From NCBI GenBank assembly GCA_027886175.1, contig JAJNNQ010000006.1, positions 6,200,001 through 6,264,000 of the forward strand: DNA of 64,000 nt. Direction: 5' to 3'. Shown one piece after another: positions 36,845-49,385 of the stretch (position 1 is the stretch's first letter; each line of letters opens with the position of its first letter). The DNA comes from Phylloscopus collybita (taxonomy: Eukaryota > Chordata > Aves > Passeriformes > Phylloscopidae). Both the position numbers and the translations under genes were made by a program. The notes under the pieces are model-generated. The model had not been told where the DNA came from. It ran no database searches and saw only the letters and a program-made list of their open reading frames with translations.

Positions 36845-37152
36845 GTGGAAAGACGGAGAGCGACTTTTTGCAGGGCCCGATAGTCATCGGACAAAGGGAG
36901 CAGTTTTAAACTAAAAGACGACAGATTTAAATTAGGTATTTAGGACGAAATCCTTTACTCCGAGGGTGATGAGACACTGAAACAAGTTGCCCGAAGAAGC
37001 TGTGGGTACCCCCATCCCTGGAAGTGTTCAAGGCCAAATTGGAAGGGGCCCTGAGCAACCTGATCTACTGGGTGGCATCCCTGCTCTTGACCAGGGGGGG
37101 TTGGAACTAAGATGATCTTTAAGTTGCTTCCAACCCAAACGATTCTGAGATA
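36845..37152 (+). mobile_element. CR1 LINE 3' fragment next to the PCDH20 CpG island
   Basis: The order of recognisable CR1 segments is GGAGAGNGACTTTTT-like at 36855, GGACAAAGGGAGCAG at 36889, TTTAAATTAGGTATTTAGGA, then GTTGCCCGAAGAAGCTGTGG, CATCCCTGGAAGTGTTCAAGG, and a terminus near AGATGATCTTTAAG and CCAACCCAAACGATTC. It is on the plus strand, opposite to PCDH20, and truncated at its 5' end like most CR1 copies. It holds more CpG than the other CR1 copies in the window. Confidence 0.9.
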
Positions 37153-38075
37153 GTGCGGCATGAGTGTCAGCAGGCAAATCGAGAATTAACAGTTGCATTG
37201 GCATTGCGGAGCCTTGGTGAATTGAGCAGCTTGTGCCTAAACGAAATGGAAGTCATGTTTTTGAAGAGATTGCAAGCATTTGATTGGTGGAAGGAGTGTC
37301 CTGCTGAATTAGAGCAGCAACCACGGTTTGCTGCTGGCTAAGAACTCAAAGGTCCTCTGCGGCAGAAAATTATGTGCTTTCTTTTTTATAGTCTCCAGTC
37401 ACTATTGGCTAGACTCTAAGCCTGCCATAGAACTAGATGTGAAATTATCAGAAATCAAGAAACTTTTGATAGCACAAGACCAATTGCACATTTATTAAAC
37501 ATGTTGGACTATCAAAAGGATTGCTAACCTCCTCAGAATTACTTACACTGTCTGCAACATCTCAAATAGAATTTTAGATGTCCATCTTTAGCCTGAAAGT
37601 GCTCAGTGGTCTGGATCCTGGCTACTGCTGAAAGCTCAGGTACTGGGACTCTCAAGCGCAGTGGAGCTGCCCTTCGCAGAGGTAAAGTTTGTGTGGGAGT
37701 CGGAGCTCACTAAATCACAGGGCCTGAAGACCACCTTAAGTGTCTCCATGCTCTGTGGCAAGCATAGTGTGCAGGCATTTGATCTCAGCTAGGCACTAAA
37801 AACATAGAGCACAGCAAAACATTTTCCTTCAGTTAAAACAAAAAATACTCTTCCCTTTTCCAATTCAGTGAGACAAACTCCATGTCCAATCCAAAGCAAA
37901 AAAGCAAAATCCCCTGTAATTAAAATCCCAATCCAAAATCAACTTAATGCCTGAGTCTTTTGTAAAACTTTGTTTTTCAAAAGCCAATAATAAGTGAAAC
38001 ATGCAAAACATGTTGTATAGCAACTCTTGGGATGTTCTCAGGTGTTTTGAGAATGAAAGCAGTGGCACAAGCTGC

Positions 38076-38116
38076 ATAGAATAGAATAGAATAGAATAGG
38101 ACAGAACAGGATAGAA
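38076..38116 (+). repeat. (AGAAT)n pentanucleotide repeat
   Basis: Four near-perfect ATAGA units followed by diverged ACAGA/ATAGA units. Confidence 0.9.
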
Positions 38117-39210
38117 ACAAAAACTTCCAAGACTGACTTTCTCTGGGACTGTAAACTAATCATATTAATTTGTTTGTCCCATATTCTCCATCCTTAAAAT
38201 ATAAATAGTGCAATACTGTTTGTCTGAACTAGATGTTTACTCCATTCTTGCTAAAGTCAATGGAAGTGGAATCCGGCTCTGCTTTATTCAGTGGAACTCC
38301 TGGAAATATGCTGTGATTTTAATAACCATTTCATCCCAAAAATGATATTAGCACAATAATCGTATGTGACCTAAACAGTGAAACATTACGGTACTAACAA
38401 AAGACCTGGCTTTATTTATTATTCATTAATCTCTAGGGTTTTGAAACCACTCAGTATGTACCGCCCTTATAAATTGTTTATATCTTTGCCATTCATTTCT
38501 AGCACAAATAGAACAGACAATGCAGTGTATACAGTTCAGAGCAAACATGTATAATTTAAGAAAGAAATCAAACTACCCAAGTCCTTTACTAAGTTCTCAT
38601 CCATGTGCACTGTTCTGAACATTGCTTGGTGTTAAAGGTGCCCATAAACTCAATCCTGTTAAGATAGTTTGACTGGACATGGCAGATGCTTTTAGTTGTC
38701 TCACATCTGCTCTAATTTTATTCATTTCAGCAGAAGTATTGGCTCATTTGGATTTCAGTCAGCTTTTGACACTGATTTATGTGGAGATTGAATTTCACAG
38801 ACATTATAATTTTAGTTTCAGTGAATCAGTAGTCTTCTCATGAATGAGTCTGAAGTCCCTATCAAATTCTACCTTTAAGTTCTGTTTTTTGTTTTTCCGA
38901 TGTCGCGGTTTCCTCTTATGCTTTTGGAATTGCTGACCTATTCCTACACCATTTTTCATACCATTACAGCCACTGCGTTTCCCTTGGGCCAGTGATAGTG
39001 TAAATGATGACTTTACTGTTATAGTATTCAGGTTTTCATTATACTTGATGACTTTTGTTTTATTAAAGCACAGGTGTAACAGCTGAATTAAAAGTTTTCT
39101 GGAGCATCTGGTATACCTCTATAATATTTTATTTTGTTAGACATCAGAAACATCTAGTAAGTCTTAAAGGCTCCTTAAAGACTAATGTGTCTAATAAATC
39201 TCCTGGTTAA

Positions 39211-39247
39211 GAAGTACTCCAGCCTCTTTAAGGAGAAGTACTCCAGC
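39211..39247 (+). repeat. Direct duplication of a 13-mer
   Basis: GAAGTACTCCAGC occurs at 39211-39223 and again at 39235-39247, a short duplication with a 24-bp period. Confidence 0.85.
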
Positions 39248-41655
39248 TGTGTGCGGGATATGGGATGAGGGGTATGAGAGAAGCATCAGTATAGAAAAGA
39301 TACCAAATTGGCTCCTTCACTCTTTTTTTGGGGGGAAGAACCCCTTCCAAATTTAGAGGAAATCATTGAAGTGATTTCATTATATTTCTGTACTGAGTTA
39401 GGTTTTCTGGGATGAAGTTGTTAGCAATTTATGAGCCTAATTACATTCAACCACATGTAGTTAAACATATCTTTACAACTGCATTTTAGTGCATAAAATC
39501 TTATTGTCACTGCATTCAATATTTGTATCGCAATTAGTGATTTAGAAGAAACAAGTTACAGCATTTCTTTGGGATTCTTGATTTCTGTGAGATTCCTCAA
39601 GTATGTCACAAACTGCAAGTCTGAGAGCTCGTGACAAGCTCTCCAAGAAGTGTCATAGTTATAGATCAGGAAAATATACGTAAATAGATCAGGAAAAGTA
39701 CATTATTGGTGTGGTAAAATAGAGTATTTATTTTACTTTATCCTGAATAAAGAACATAGGTATTGATACTCAATTGAAGTGCCTTGTTTTTGTGGGCAGA
39801 GTTCCAGTGGCAGATGGGAGACTTCCCAGGTGATTCATTCAGGACCATCACTTCTGAAAGAGAATATCAAATAGTATTTTTTGGCATAGCTGGCAACTGT
39901 GGTGTGAGTATTGATTTCTAGTCACAGGAAAACTAAGAAAGGCACATGACTAGCAGACTGCCACTTCACTGCAGATTTTAAACTGCAGGAGGTACAGGGC
40001 AAGTAAAAGAGATACTTTTAACTTTTAGCAATGTACACTTTTTATTGCTTTTCTGCTTAGTAAGGAAAATGCCTTACATTCTGAACTGTTCAGGATGGTG
40101 GATTACAGTGTGAAAGACTCTATGAATATTAGATAGTGACCTTTCTCGCAGAAGTACTGAGCATCTGGTACTCGCGCTTTACTGAAAGCTGTGATCATTC
40201 TGTGTCACTGTAGATCAGACCTAGCATGATCATTCTGTTCTCAGCACAGAGCAGGAGAGGGGCCTTGGCACTGCTTTCCCTTGTGCCACTGTAGGACAGC
40301 AGAAACTCTGGGTCCAGCTTGAATAAAGCAACAGTCGAGCTGGAAAGTGGACAACTCTTTGGGGTTTATATCACTCCAATCTCCAGTTACCCTTTCAAAG
40401 GGCCTCTTCTTGCAAGCTCTTGCAAGGTGAACCTGCAAGGTTCTGCTCAGCAGCTTTTCATGAACAAAATTCTGCTGCAGTCATGACAACCTTACAAGAA
40501 AGTAGCTAACATGTGAAAGTAGTTTCTAAGCTTATGAAGGAATACCCCATGAGGCAAAGCGGTGTTTGATGGGAAGGCTGACAAAGGTGGATGAGATTTT
40601 CCCGTCTGGTTAGCTTAGTGCCTGTTGGGGACTGCTGTGTTGAAGTATCACAAATCAGAGCTGATAAACACTGGCAGAGAAAAGAGACTTGGGGAAAAAA
40701 ATGCCTCCTGCAGTCTCTAAACCAAGTATTTGACATATTTGACCAGTTTCTTCCTCAGATTATTTTGAGGTTTCATAGAAGTGTGAGTTCAGAAGTTACA
40801 GTTCTTTGGTTATGATGTTTTTTATATGTCTCCATGCATTTTGTGCTTTTTTTCTTGTCTGGAAAAATGCCAGCATAGTCCAGCAGTGAGAAAGATTACC
40901 TTCAATATATTTTTAGTCTGATCACAACTTTATTTTCAAAAGAAAACCTAATTTAAAATTTATTAACTAAGTATAATTTTCTAAAAATATAAGAGGGAGG
41001 AAGGCTTTAACTGAGATTATATTCCAGCACATCTTTTTACCAGACTTTTTATACTGTGTTACACAGCATATGAACATTTGCTTTCACTGACTTCTTGTGT
41101 AAGGCTTAAAATAATAATGAAACAACTCTTGTTTAGTAAAAGCCAAAGCACAAGCTAAGCTATAGTATTAATATGACACTCGTAAAAATTATTAATACTG
41201 TAAGTGTTTCAGTACAGTCCTTATCACATTAGTTCAGGGACAGCATTTCATCTTTTGCCAGCTCACTGTGTACCTAATGTCTGTAAGTTATGAGAGTGTT
41301 ATGAATATGTAGGCATTTCTTAATTGACTTCTCATTGACATTACGCCATGGCTTCTGAGCTGAAGTGACAACCTTTTAGTGCCAGAGGCCGCCTCTGAGG
41401 GGAGAATACTGCTCACAGCAATGGAGGACAACGCACTGAAGAAGTCCTGTGATATGCCAGGTAGCCAAGATTTCAAGACATGAGTGTCAGGTAGTTTTTC
41501 TAAGCCAACTACCAACAGCCTGCAATCCCATTCAGTTTTCTGTGATGGAAATGGTTAGACAGTGCATAGAGTGCAGCAATACAAAGCATTTTTCCTCTGA
41601 CTACAGCAACTCCAATATATCCTAGGGTGACCTTATGATGCTTGCATCCCCAATG

Positions 41656-41894
41656 TTTGTGCTGTATATTGAGTTCTGTGCCTTTAAGATTGGTTCTGAG
41701 GGTGAAGTAGGGAGAAGAAGTGTCGAGTTTGTTTGGCAAAAATTGCCTGACTCCTACATATTTTTTTTTCCTGGACTATGCTCATCTGAGGCATGTACAG
41801 ACAGTGGGACAGAGACCTCTTTGCTTTTAGTTCATTTTAGCTAGCTGAGGCAGAGAACAGAGAAGGTCCCTGGACTGTTTTTTGGGGTGGTGTT

Positions 41895-41942
<48 letters not shown>

Positions 41943-42646
41943 ATTATTATTATTATTATTATTTTTATTCCTTTTTCCTTGGGGCTGTTTAAATCTGTCC
42001 TAGACTGAAAACCCAGAAGGCATAGCTTGCACCTATGGCCCACTGGGGCCTGGACCTTGGCATTCTTCAGCACCAGAGTGTTGTCTGGGTTTGTGCTGTT
42101 CTCCTCTGCCTCTTTAAGAAGTTTTTCTAGAGTTCTATTTTAGCCTTCTGTGTTTACCTTTTGCAAGACACATTCTTCTCATAAGGAGGAGACTGTTGAT
42201 GGACTGTTGGGTTGCCCAGTGTGGTTGAAAAAGAAGATTTTCTTCCTCCAATCCATGGTCACTGCTGGAATTCGATGGCTGTTGATATTTGTAAATAAAC
42301 CTCCTCTTTTCTGCCTTAGACATCTCAACATGTGGGTGTCATTTCTTTGTGTCGTGTGTGACACCAGAGGGACTGGGACTGATAAGAGACTGAGTGAGCT
42401 GAGCAACACCCACAGCAAGGATTTTCTCAAGTTTGCCATCTCTCTTCAGAGTGATGAGAGGTTTTATTGTTTCACATTATTCATTCTTTATGCTTGTGGG
42501 CATTTTGTTTGTTAAATAAATATTTTTCCCCTTTTCTCCAAGGAAGTTCTTTCTCAGACCAGTTGGAGGGGAGGGGCCATTTGGATTTGCTCCCCAGAGG
42601 GACCCCATTTGGGGGTTTTCTCCCAAATTTGCCCTAAACCAGGACA
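41656..42646 (+). mobile_element. Solo LTR of an avian endogenous retrovirus (about 991 bp)
   Basis: The interval starts TTTGTGCTGTATATTGAG, then CTGTGCCTTTAAGATTGG, and ends CCCTAAACCAGGACA. It carries an AATAAA signal at 42294-42299 in the plus orientation, followed by a pyrimidine-rich U5-like part. The 5-bp word caatg flanks both sides (41651-41655 and 42647-42651), a plausible target-site duplication. The 5' end lacks the usual TG dinucleotide unless the boundary is 2 bp earlier or later. I recall similar LTRs from songbird genomes. No internal retroviral genes adjoin it, so it is a solo LTR. A T43 tract and (ATT)n sit inside it. Confidence 0.65.
41896..41965 (+). repeat. T43 tract followed by (ATT)n
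   Basis: Forty-three T residues (41896-41938) run into AATTATTATTATT repeats to about 41965, inside the LTR. Poly-lysine and poly-isoleucine open frames on the minus strand here are artefacts. Confidence 0.95.
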
Positions 42647-45083
42647 CAATGATATTTCAGCCTTTCTTTGTTCCTCTGAAATGGCCAGTTGTATATATTT
42701 TTCCTTGTCAGTGGAACTGCTTAGCTCTTCTCTGAAAAACATAGAACATGTTGTAGCTTAACTGAGCTCTTTGGCCATGGGGGATGGACATTTGTTTCCT
42801 TGACAATAAATTATTACATGAATCTTCCAAGGATGAAATTTTGTCATTTTCCCTCAGTCCATATTCAGGTAAAAAATCTTAATTAGCTGTTAGCTGTAAT
42901 TCCCTAATGTTAGCTTATTCCTTGCTCACCAAAATTCTTAAATAACTGAAAAAGTTTTTTATTGAATGCAGGATAACTACTACATGTTCTGGGATTTGGG
43001 CTGAATTGCATCTTGTATTTAGACAAGTGGATTGACCAACTCCCAGTGGGATTTAACACATTTTTATGTCTGTGATGAAATGAAGATAGTGAAACCAAAC
43101 AACTTAATGCCTAAGCTATTTTTTAGATAACAGGAAAATATTCTGGTTGTATGTTTCAGAAATCTTGCAGCTGATAGAAGCTTTATTATTCATGTTGTCA
43201 CTCTGGTCACTCAGGTCCCATACTGAGATAAGAGACAATAGTGTCTTCTCTGCAAAGGCCCTGGTTTTGCTTGGCAGAACTGAGCAAATGGTTGGAGCCA
43301 AACCTGTTCTGAGGTTCATCCAAATACGGACTTTCTTGAGTTTGTAAAAGCCTTTGGTCAGATCAAAATCATACTTCTGTCTTGTTCAACTTTCGTATGT
43401 AGTGAAAAGAGAGTGATGAATACATTAGAAAGGGTGGGATTTGCTTGCTGTAACTTCTCTGTCTCAAAATCAGGCATCCAGTTCTAGGCTTTTTTTTTTT
43501 TTCTTCCTGAGATATAGACATTTCCAGGATATGTAAGTGAAAAGCAGAGATGTCTAAAACAAGTGAGACAAATTGTTTTCTGTTTCTCTTTGAACTAAGA
43601 ATTCAGGCTAGAGTGAGAAGCTTAGATATAGAAGTTTAAATTTTATCTGGTTAAAAGTAGATTATGGAGAAAGAGAATGCTAAGTGTGCAGGCACAGTAC
43701 ACTTCACTACATTTCAGATGTGACTTTAAACCATACTCTTAAAATAATCAGCAATATTCTTTGAGACCACTGTTAAGTCTACAAAGCCTAAATGTAGGAC
43801 ACTAGCACCTGGCTTCTCACAAATTATCGATCAAAAAATATTTATAGATGCTACATCTTACACAGTAATTACATCTGACAGAGAAAAAAGTGATCTATCC
43901 CTAACAGAGTTTCAGAAAGTAAAATTTTTTATATGCATTATATTTTTAAGTACTAGCTTTATTCACCAGACATCTCTTTTTCTTCATACTTATACAGAGT
44001 AGCTCAGATACTGAAGAGAACTATTTGTAGGAACTTGATGTTTGAAGTTTTTATCCACAGCAAGATAGCACTTTCATTTGACAAATTTGAGATTATATTT
44101 CTTTAAGCAGCACTGAAATCTCAAATGCCTGACAACTTCTCTATTCCTAGTTCTGCACGTCTACGACTCCATGTAATAACAATTTGGTTCAAGAAATCAA
44201 AAACTCGGCAAGCAGTTCAGTAAAAGTCAAAAGACATTTTCTTCAGCATAGAATAAAATTATCTAGTGTTTTACTTCTTCATACTGACTTCATAGTGACT
44301 TTCTTCAGGGAAAAAACCCCATTTTTTTGTTGAAAATTGAAAATGCATAATTCGTGGGAAAATGAGCAGCCTCTATGCAAAGGTAAAACCTTTTTATTTA
44401 TGGTAATATGGGATTGTGAAGAAAATACCAATTAATGCAAATTTCTATTTCAAATTTTATTGTAGCAATGTACTGTCTAATGTGACAGTGTCAACAATAT
44501 AACCAACATGTTAGTGCTTTCCCTACTCCTTAGGGATATAAAAGCTCAATTTCAATTGTCTACCCAATGAATAAGAGCATAGAACTGCTAGCTGGAATAG
44601 TTTTCACATGGTAGATTGCTCTTCTGGTACATCTCTTCAAAAATTGGTATGTGCATAAATAGTACACCTATGTGTAGAATATAGATTGTAAGTAAATTGA
44701 CTGAGAAGGTCTTAAAACAGAGCAAAAATTAACAAACCAAGGAACCCTACAGTAACAGGAACTGAATATGTCCTAATTTGAATTGTGTGCATTGTGCTGC
44801 AAAGGCAGAAAAAAATAAAATGTCTCTGTTGTATTGTCTGCATGTTATTCAAGGTAGTTGCCTACATAGGGTCATTGAAAATAAAATACTTTTGAATTAA
44901 TCCTTAGTTTGATAATGAGTGGTTTGTACATCTTTTTAAAATATTAAACAATGGTCAATGCAGAAGGAGATACTTGCAAAGTGAAGTATTGAAAAGAAAC
45001 ATTTTTCCCCCTATCCAATATTAACTTAGGTCTCATTCTGATCAGTCTGAAATTTTAAGGATTACGCCTATTCTTTTACTGAG

Positions 45084-45110
45084 TGAAAGTAGAAAGACCT
45101 TCTACTTTCA
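45084..45110. repeat. Perfect 11-bp inverted repeat
   Basis: Arms TGAAAGTAGAA (45084-45094) and TTCTACTTTCA (45100-45110) are separated by AGACC. Function is unknown. Confidence 0.8.
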
Positions 45111-46157
45111 GCTTCTGAAAAAACGTGGTCACCACTGAGTCAAATATAAATTCTTTTATATTGAAACCATTGTGTGGATTTATTAAGTCCCTTAGGTGTT
45201 AAAATGTCTGATATTTATGCTAGATATATATCCAGCATATATGTTACTAATTTTAGTGAAAAAATTTCATCCTCAGACCTGGATTGCCATGTTTGACCTT
45301 CTGAAACAGTAACATCCACCTCTCACCTTTCAGCACAACCTGATACTAGCTTTTATAGACATAAACACAGTTGTTTCCATATATCATAGTGTAATGAATA
45401 TTGATCTTTTGGGTTTTTTTAAGACATAAAATTATCTTTGTTTTTTCTTCACAATGGTCTATTGATTTGTATTTAGTTATTAGACATTCATCCATTACTT
45501 TCTGGTTTTATGATTATAGCTTTATTGTCACCAAAAGCATAGACAGATTAAAACCTGGCCTATCTGATGTAAACTGATATTTGTGTGTGTATGTTTTGAA
45601 AAATGGAACTTAAAAAAAAAAAAAAGTGATATTGAGTGTTGCTAGTTCCAGTGCAGGTCAATCATTACTATGGGTGAATAGAAACAACAATAGTTATTAC
45701 AGGTCACTGAACTTTGTAACATCAGTGGCTTTGAACTCTTCAGAAGCTATATTTAGAATTTATAAAAGGAGCTCAAGTTCACGAGCTTTTTTTCTTCACT
45801 AATTTGTACCCATTGCAAGTTTCAAGGTTGTTGAAATTTTAAAGGGAAAACTACAGCATCAAGACCTCCCACAAACCTAGAATGGATGCTTTTTCTCCTT
45901 TTTACTGTACTTGAGAAGAAATTAATGCCAAAGGGTAGGATTCAAAACAGCTTGTTGGTTGATGAGGAAGTCACTTAAAACTATCATGGTGTCTGTGAAG
46001 TATCCAAAGCTCACTTGAGAGAAATACCACAAAATTTTAGTCACCAAAGATGGCTTCATTTGCTTAAAGCCACAGATTGCCATGACACGATATTGAAGTA
46101 TCAAAAGAGCCTTTGACTCAGCAAAGAAGCCTCAACTTTACCTGAGGGATTAAGGAA

Positions 46158-46194
46158 ATAAATAAATAAATATATATATATATATATATATATA
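46158..46194 (+). repeat. (AAAT)n-(AT)n microsatellite
   Basis: Three AAAT units lead into about twelve AT units. Confidence 0.95.
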
Positions 46195-46567
46195 GGCTCT
46201 GGTAATGGCAGATGAGCTGCCAATTCATTTTTGTGAATTAAGTTGATGTTAGAGCTTTACTAAGGAATATACTTTCAGGACTTTCTTCTGAGACAGCTAT
46301 TTAAACCAAGAGAAAATTCATAGGAGTGTAATGAGGATGTATGAGGCAGAGTGCCTAGGAGTTGGCACAGTCTAAACTGTTACTGTTTAGTTATATTTGG
46401 CTGGTTCCACATTATATGTAGAATTTAGGTGATTTGATTCTCAGTGCGCTTGTCAGATTAGACAATTTCTGAGTTTTCTAACTTTCTACTGGTAGCCCAT
46501 GTATTCTTCACACATGGTCTGGGCACACATCTAGTTATTACATTTCTTGATCAAGACCTAAGCAAAT

Positions 46568-47442
46568 ATGGTGAGTTTACCTTGTCTAGATGCCAGGTGC
46601 CTACCAAAACTCTCTCTCCCCTCCTCAATTGGAGAGGGGAAAATGGGTGTAACAAAAGGTTTGTGGGTCAAGATAAAGATAGGGAGAGGTCGCTCACTAA
46701 TTGCCATCGTATGAAAAAGAGATTCAACTTGGGGAAAATTAATTTAATATATTACCAAGCAAATCAGACTAGGGTAATGAAGAATAAAAGCTAAATCTTA
46801 AAACATCTTTCCCCTAGCCCTTTCTTCCTCCTTGGGTTCAACTTCTCCTGAATTTTCTTCTCCCCTCCAGCAGCCCAGGGCATGGGAAATGGGGGTTGCA
46901 GTTAGTTCATCACATGTTGTCTCTGCCACTCCTTCCTTCTCTGTGGGAGAACTCCTCACACCGTTCCACTGCTCCATCAGGAGGGCCCTTCCACGGAGTC
47001 AGTACTCCGTGAGCTTCAGTGTGAATCCCTCCCACAGGCTGCAGTTCTTCATAACTGCTCCAGAGTGGGTCCCTTCCATGGGCTGCAGGGACACAGCCTG
47101 ACTCACCATGGTCTGCACCAAGGGTTACAGGAGAATCTCTGCTCCAGAGGCTAGGGCACCTCCTCCCCCTTCTGCAACGACCTTGGTTCCTGCAGCGCTG
47201 TTTCTCCTGCACATTCTCATTATTTTCTACTGGCTGAAGTTGTTGTTGGGCAGGTTTTCCCCCTTCTTGTTAAATCTGTTATTCCAGAGGTACTACCACC
47301 ATCACCAATGGCCAGCAGTGGGTCTGTCTTGGAGCTGACTGGCATTGTCTCTGTTGCACACAGAGGAAGCTTCTGGCAGCATTAATGGCAGTTACTGCTG
47401 TAGGTGCCCACTGCCAAAATCTTGCCATGCAAACCCAATACA
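46568..47442 (-). mobile_element. LTR of an avian endogenous retrovirus (about 875 bp)
   Basis: On the minus strand it opens TGTATTGGGTTTGCATGGCA at 47442, then reads through TGCCAGAAGCTTCCTCTGTG, AGACAGACCCACTGCTGGCC and AATTGGTGATGGTGG-like sequence. It ends near GCACCTGGCATCTAGACAAG with CA at 46568-46569. This matches a widespread bird LTR as I remember it, including the Gln/Cys-free repeat units built on TGCTCCAGNNTGGGTCCCTT (47057 and, degraded, 46967). No clear target-site duplication and no retroviral genes adjoin. Open frames on both strands (46832-47212) lie inside the LTR and are not genes. Confidence 0.75.
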
Positions 47443-48208
47443 CCACCTCACGTGAATTGTGCCTTTATTTAGTCTCAGAGCTGGGTGTTACTGGGCTCCC
47501 AGGAGGTTAACACTGCACCCTGCAATCACTATCTTGGCCCTGATACTGATTGGACTATTGGAACTGAAAAAATATCTCTGATGTTACTGGGACTAATTAA
47601 TGTAAAGTTGGTACTGCATGATGGCAAATAGAACACTGATTGTTCCCTGGTCTTTCTGTATTTATCAGCACAGATGGAGGCACTCAGTTCACTTCCTCTT
47701 CGAAAGACTGGGCATGTGGGAGGAGGAGTGGTTCTAAGCTGACTCAAAGCAGCATATGTGCTATTCCACAGATCTCCATATACAGAGAAGGAAACTTCAT
47801 ATGTTGGGAAACAGGCAGAAAAACTTCCCTCATTAGAAGCAGGAGGAGGCCAATTAACTTCAGCTAAAAAGGCTGCCATCTTTGCCAGTAGGCTATGCTG
47901 TGTTGCAAACTGCTCTGGCTCTGCCTAGGAAGCTTCAGGAGGAAGAATGGGGTTTGGTGTCAGGTGAGCTAAGGAATTTCCTATAATGTTAAAATGCCTC
48001 ATCTGAAAAGAGCTAACTTAATATCTTGCAGTAGTATGAGTTGGCTGAAGCTGTCCAGCTTCAGTATTACCTCATCCATAAAGACAATTGGCAGTATGAA
48101 ATAAGCACCATAATTAACACAGGAGTCAAGCAGAGAAAGATAGGCATTAAAAAATATCTTTACATTACTAATTTCTGACCTTTGGTGCACTTAAACAAAA
48201 ACTAAAAA

Positions 48209-48229
48209 ATAATAATAATAATAATAAAA
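48209..48229 (+). repeat. (AAT)n microsatellite
   Basis: About six AAT units within A-rich sequence. Confidence 0.85.
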
Positions 48230-49358
48230 AATTAGAAACCCAAAGCCTGCAAATTCTTCATCTTTCTCAAGCTGTTATCTTGCTTTCTGAAGAGATAGCA
48301 CCTTCCCTTGGCCTCCTGCTGCTTCATTTAATCTTTAGTGATGATTTAAATATAACTTCATTGTGTTTGCAAATGGTATTTGTTAGGGATAAAGTTAAAG
48401 TAATTCCTTCACAGGGATGATAGGAAAAAAAACCAAAATAAAGCAACTCGACAAAAACAAGATTATTTTTGATCACAGCATGGGATGTCAGAAGAGGCAG
48501 AGTAGACATTAGAAATTGGCTGACTGAGGGATGTGCCATATTGTCACATGCATAATTCATTTTCCAGATAATGTTAAGCCTCATATACAATGTTTCTTGA
48601 AAATAAATATGAAGATAAACAACATATTTATCTGTTCCACTCATGCTGTACACCAGAAGGAGAAATCTATTCCTCTTTGCGCTGAGGTAAAGGACTTTGG
48701 TGGATAAACTTATACTACCTGCACAGAGTAGTAACTTAAACTTTTTTGAGTTATTTGTAGGAAAATATTGTGACTTGCAGAGAAAGATCGTGACTTCTTC
48801 AGTACTGGTGTGTTTATTTATAGGCATCTAGAACAAAAATAGCTTTGGAGGTTATGATTCAAAAATGATTTGACTGCTTGCACTTTACTCAGACAGCTTG
48901 GAGCAGAGGATCAATCCATCTTAAAAAAACCCATCTCTAAATTAAAGTGATCATACCTATGATAAGTTTAATGTAATAATAGCCTTTTATGAGTTTTTTT
49001 GTGTGTCTCTAAGGTTCACCTTATTTTGCATAAAAAAGGTTACAGAAATTGCTCACGTGATTCCTGACCTCAGATTTCATTTGTAAAAAATCAAACAAAT
49101 ATGATTTATATTTATATAACAAAACTGTTCTATAATTATTTCAGTTTCTTAAAGTAAAAAATATTTTTAATATCCAGAATATTTTTGCCAGTCGTTATCT
49201 GAACATGCTTATATATTTTTCTTACATTTTTATTCCACGTGTTCATCAAAGTCAGTAAATCTAATGTCTCAAATATCACTGTAGATCATAGCAGAAATTC
49301 CAACAAATGAGTTAATTTAAAATCTTTTTACTGACATGGAACATGTGTTTAACAGTGC

Positions 49359-49385
49359 ACTTAATGAGATGTACTTAATGAGATG
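49359..49385 (+). repeat. Tandem duplication of a 14-mer
   Basis: ACTTAATGAGATG is repeated at 49359-49371 and 49373-49385. Confidence 0.85.

Larger units (their letters stand above)
37153..41655. other. Region upstream of PCDH20, no gene seen
   Basis: Unique sequence with a pentanucleotide repeat at 38076. A stop-free minus-strand stretch of 104 codons at 38804-39118 is basic and keeps several CpGs, but is not identifiable. Confidence 0.5.
42647..46567. other. Intergenic, no gene seen
   Basis: AT-rich unique sequence between two LTRs, with the 11-bp palindrome at 45084 and an AT microsatellite at 46158. Confidence 0.55.

Noticed and set aside
42066..42074. TTCAGCACC, a left half of the REST/NRSF motif
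   Set aside because: The right half-site is absent and the word lies inside an LTR. A lone half-site is weak evidence.
46832..47338. Frames of 76-100 codons on both strands
   Set aside because: They fall inside an LTR and match no retroviral protein.
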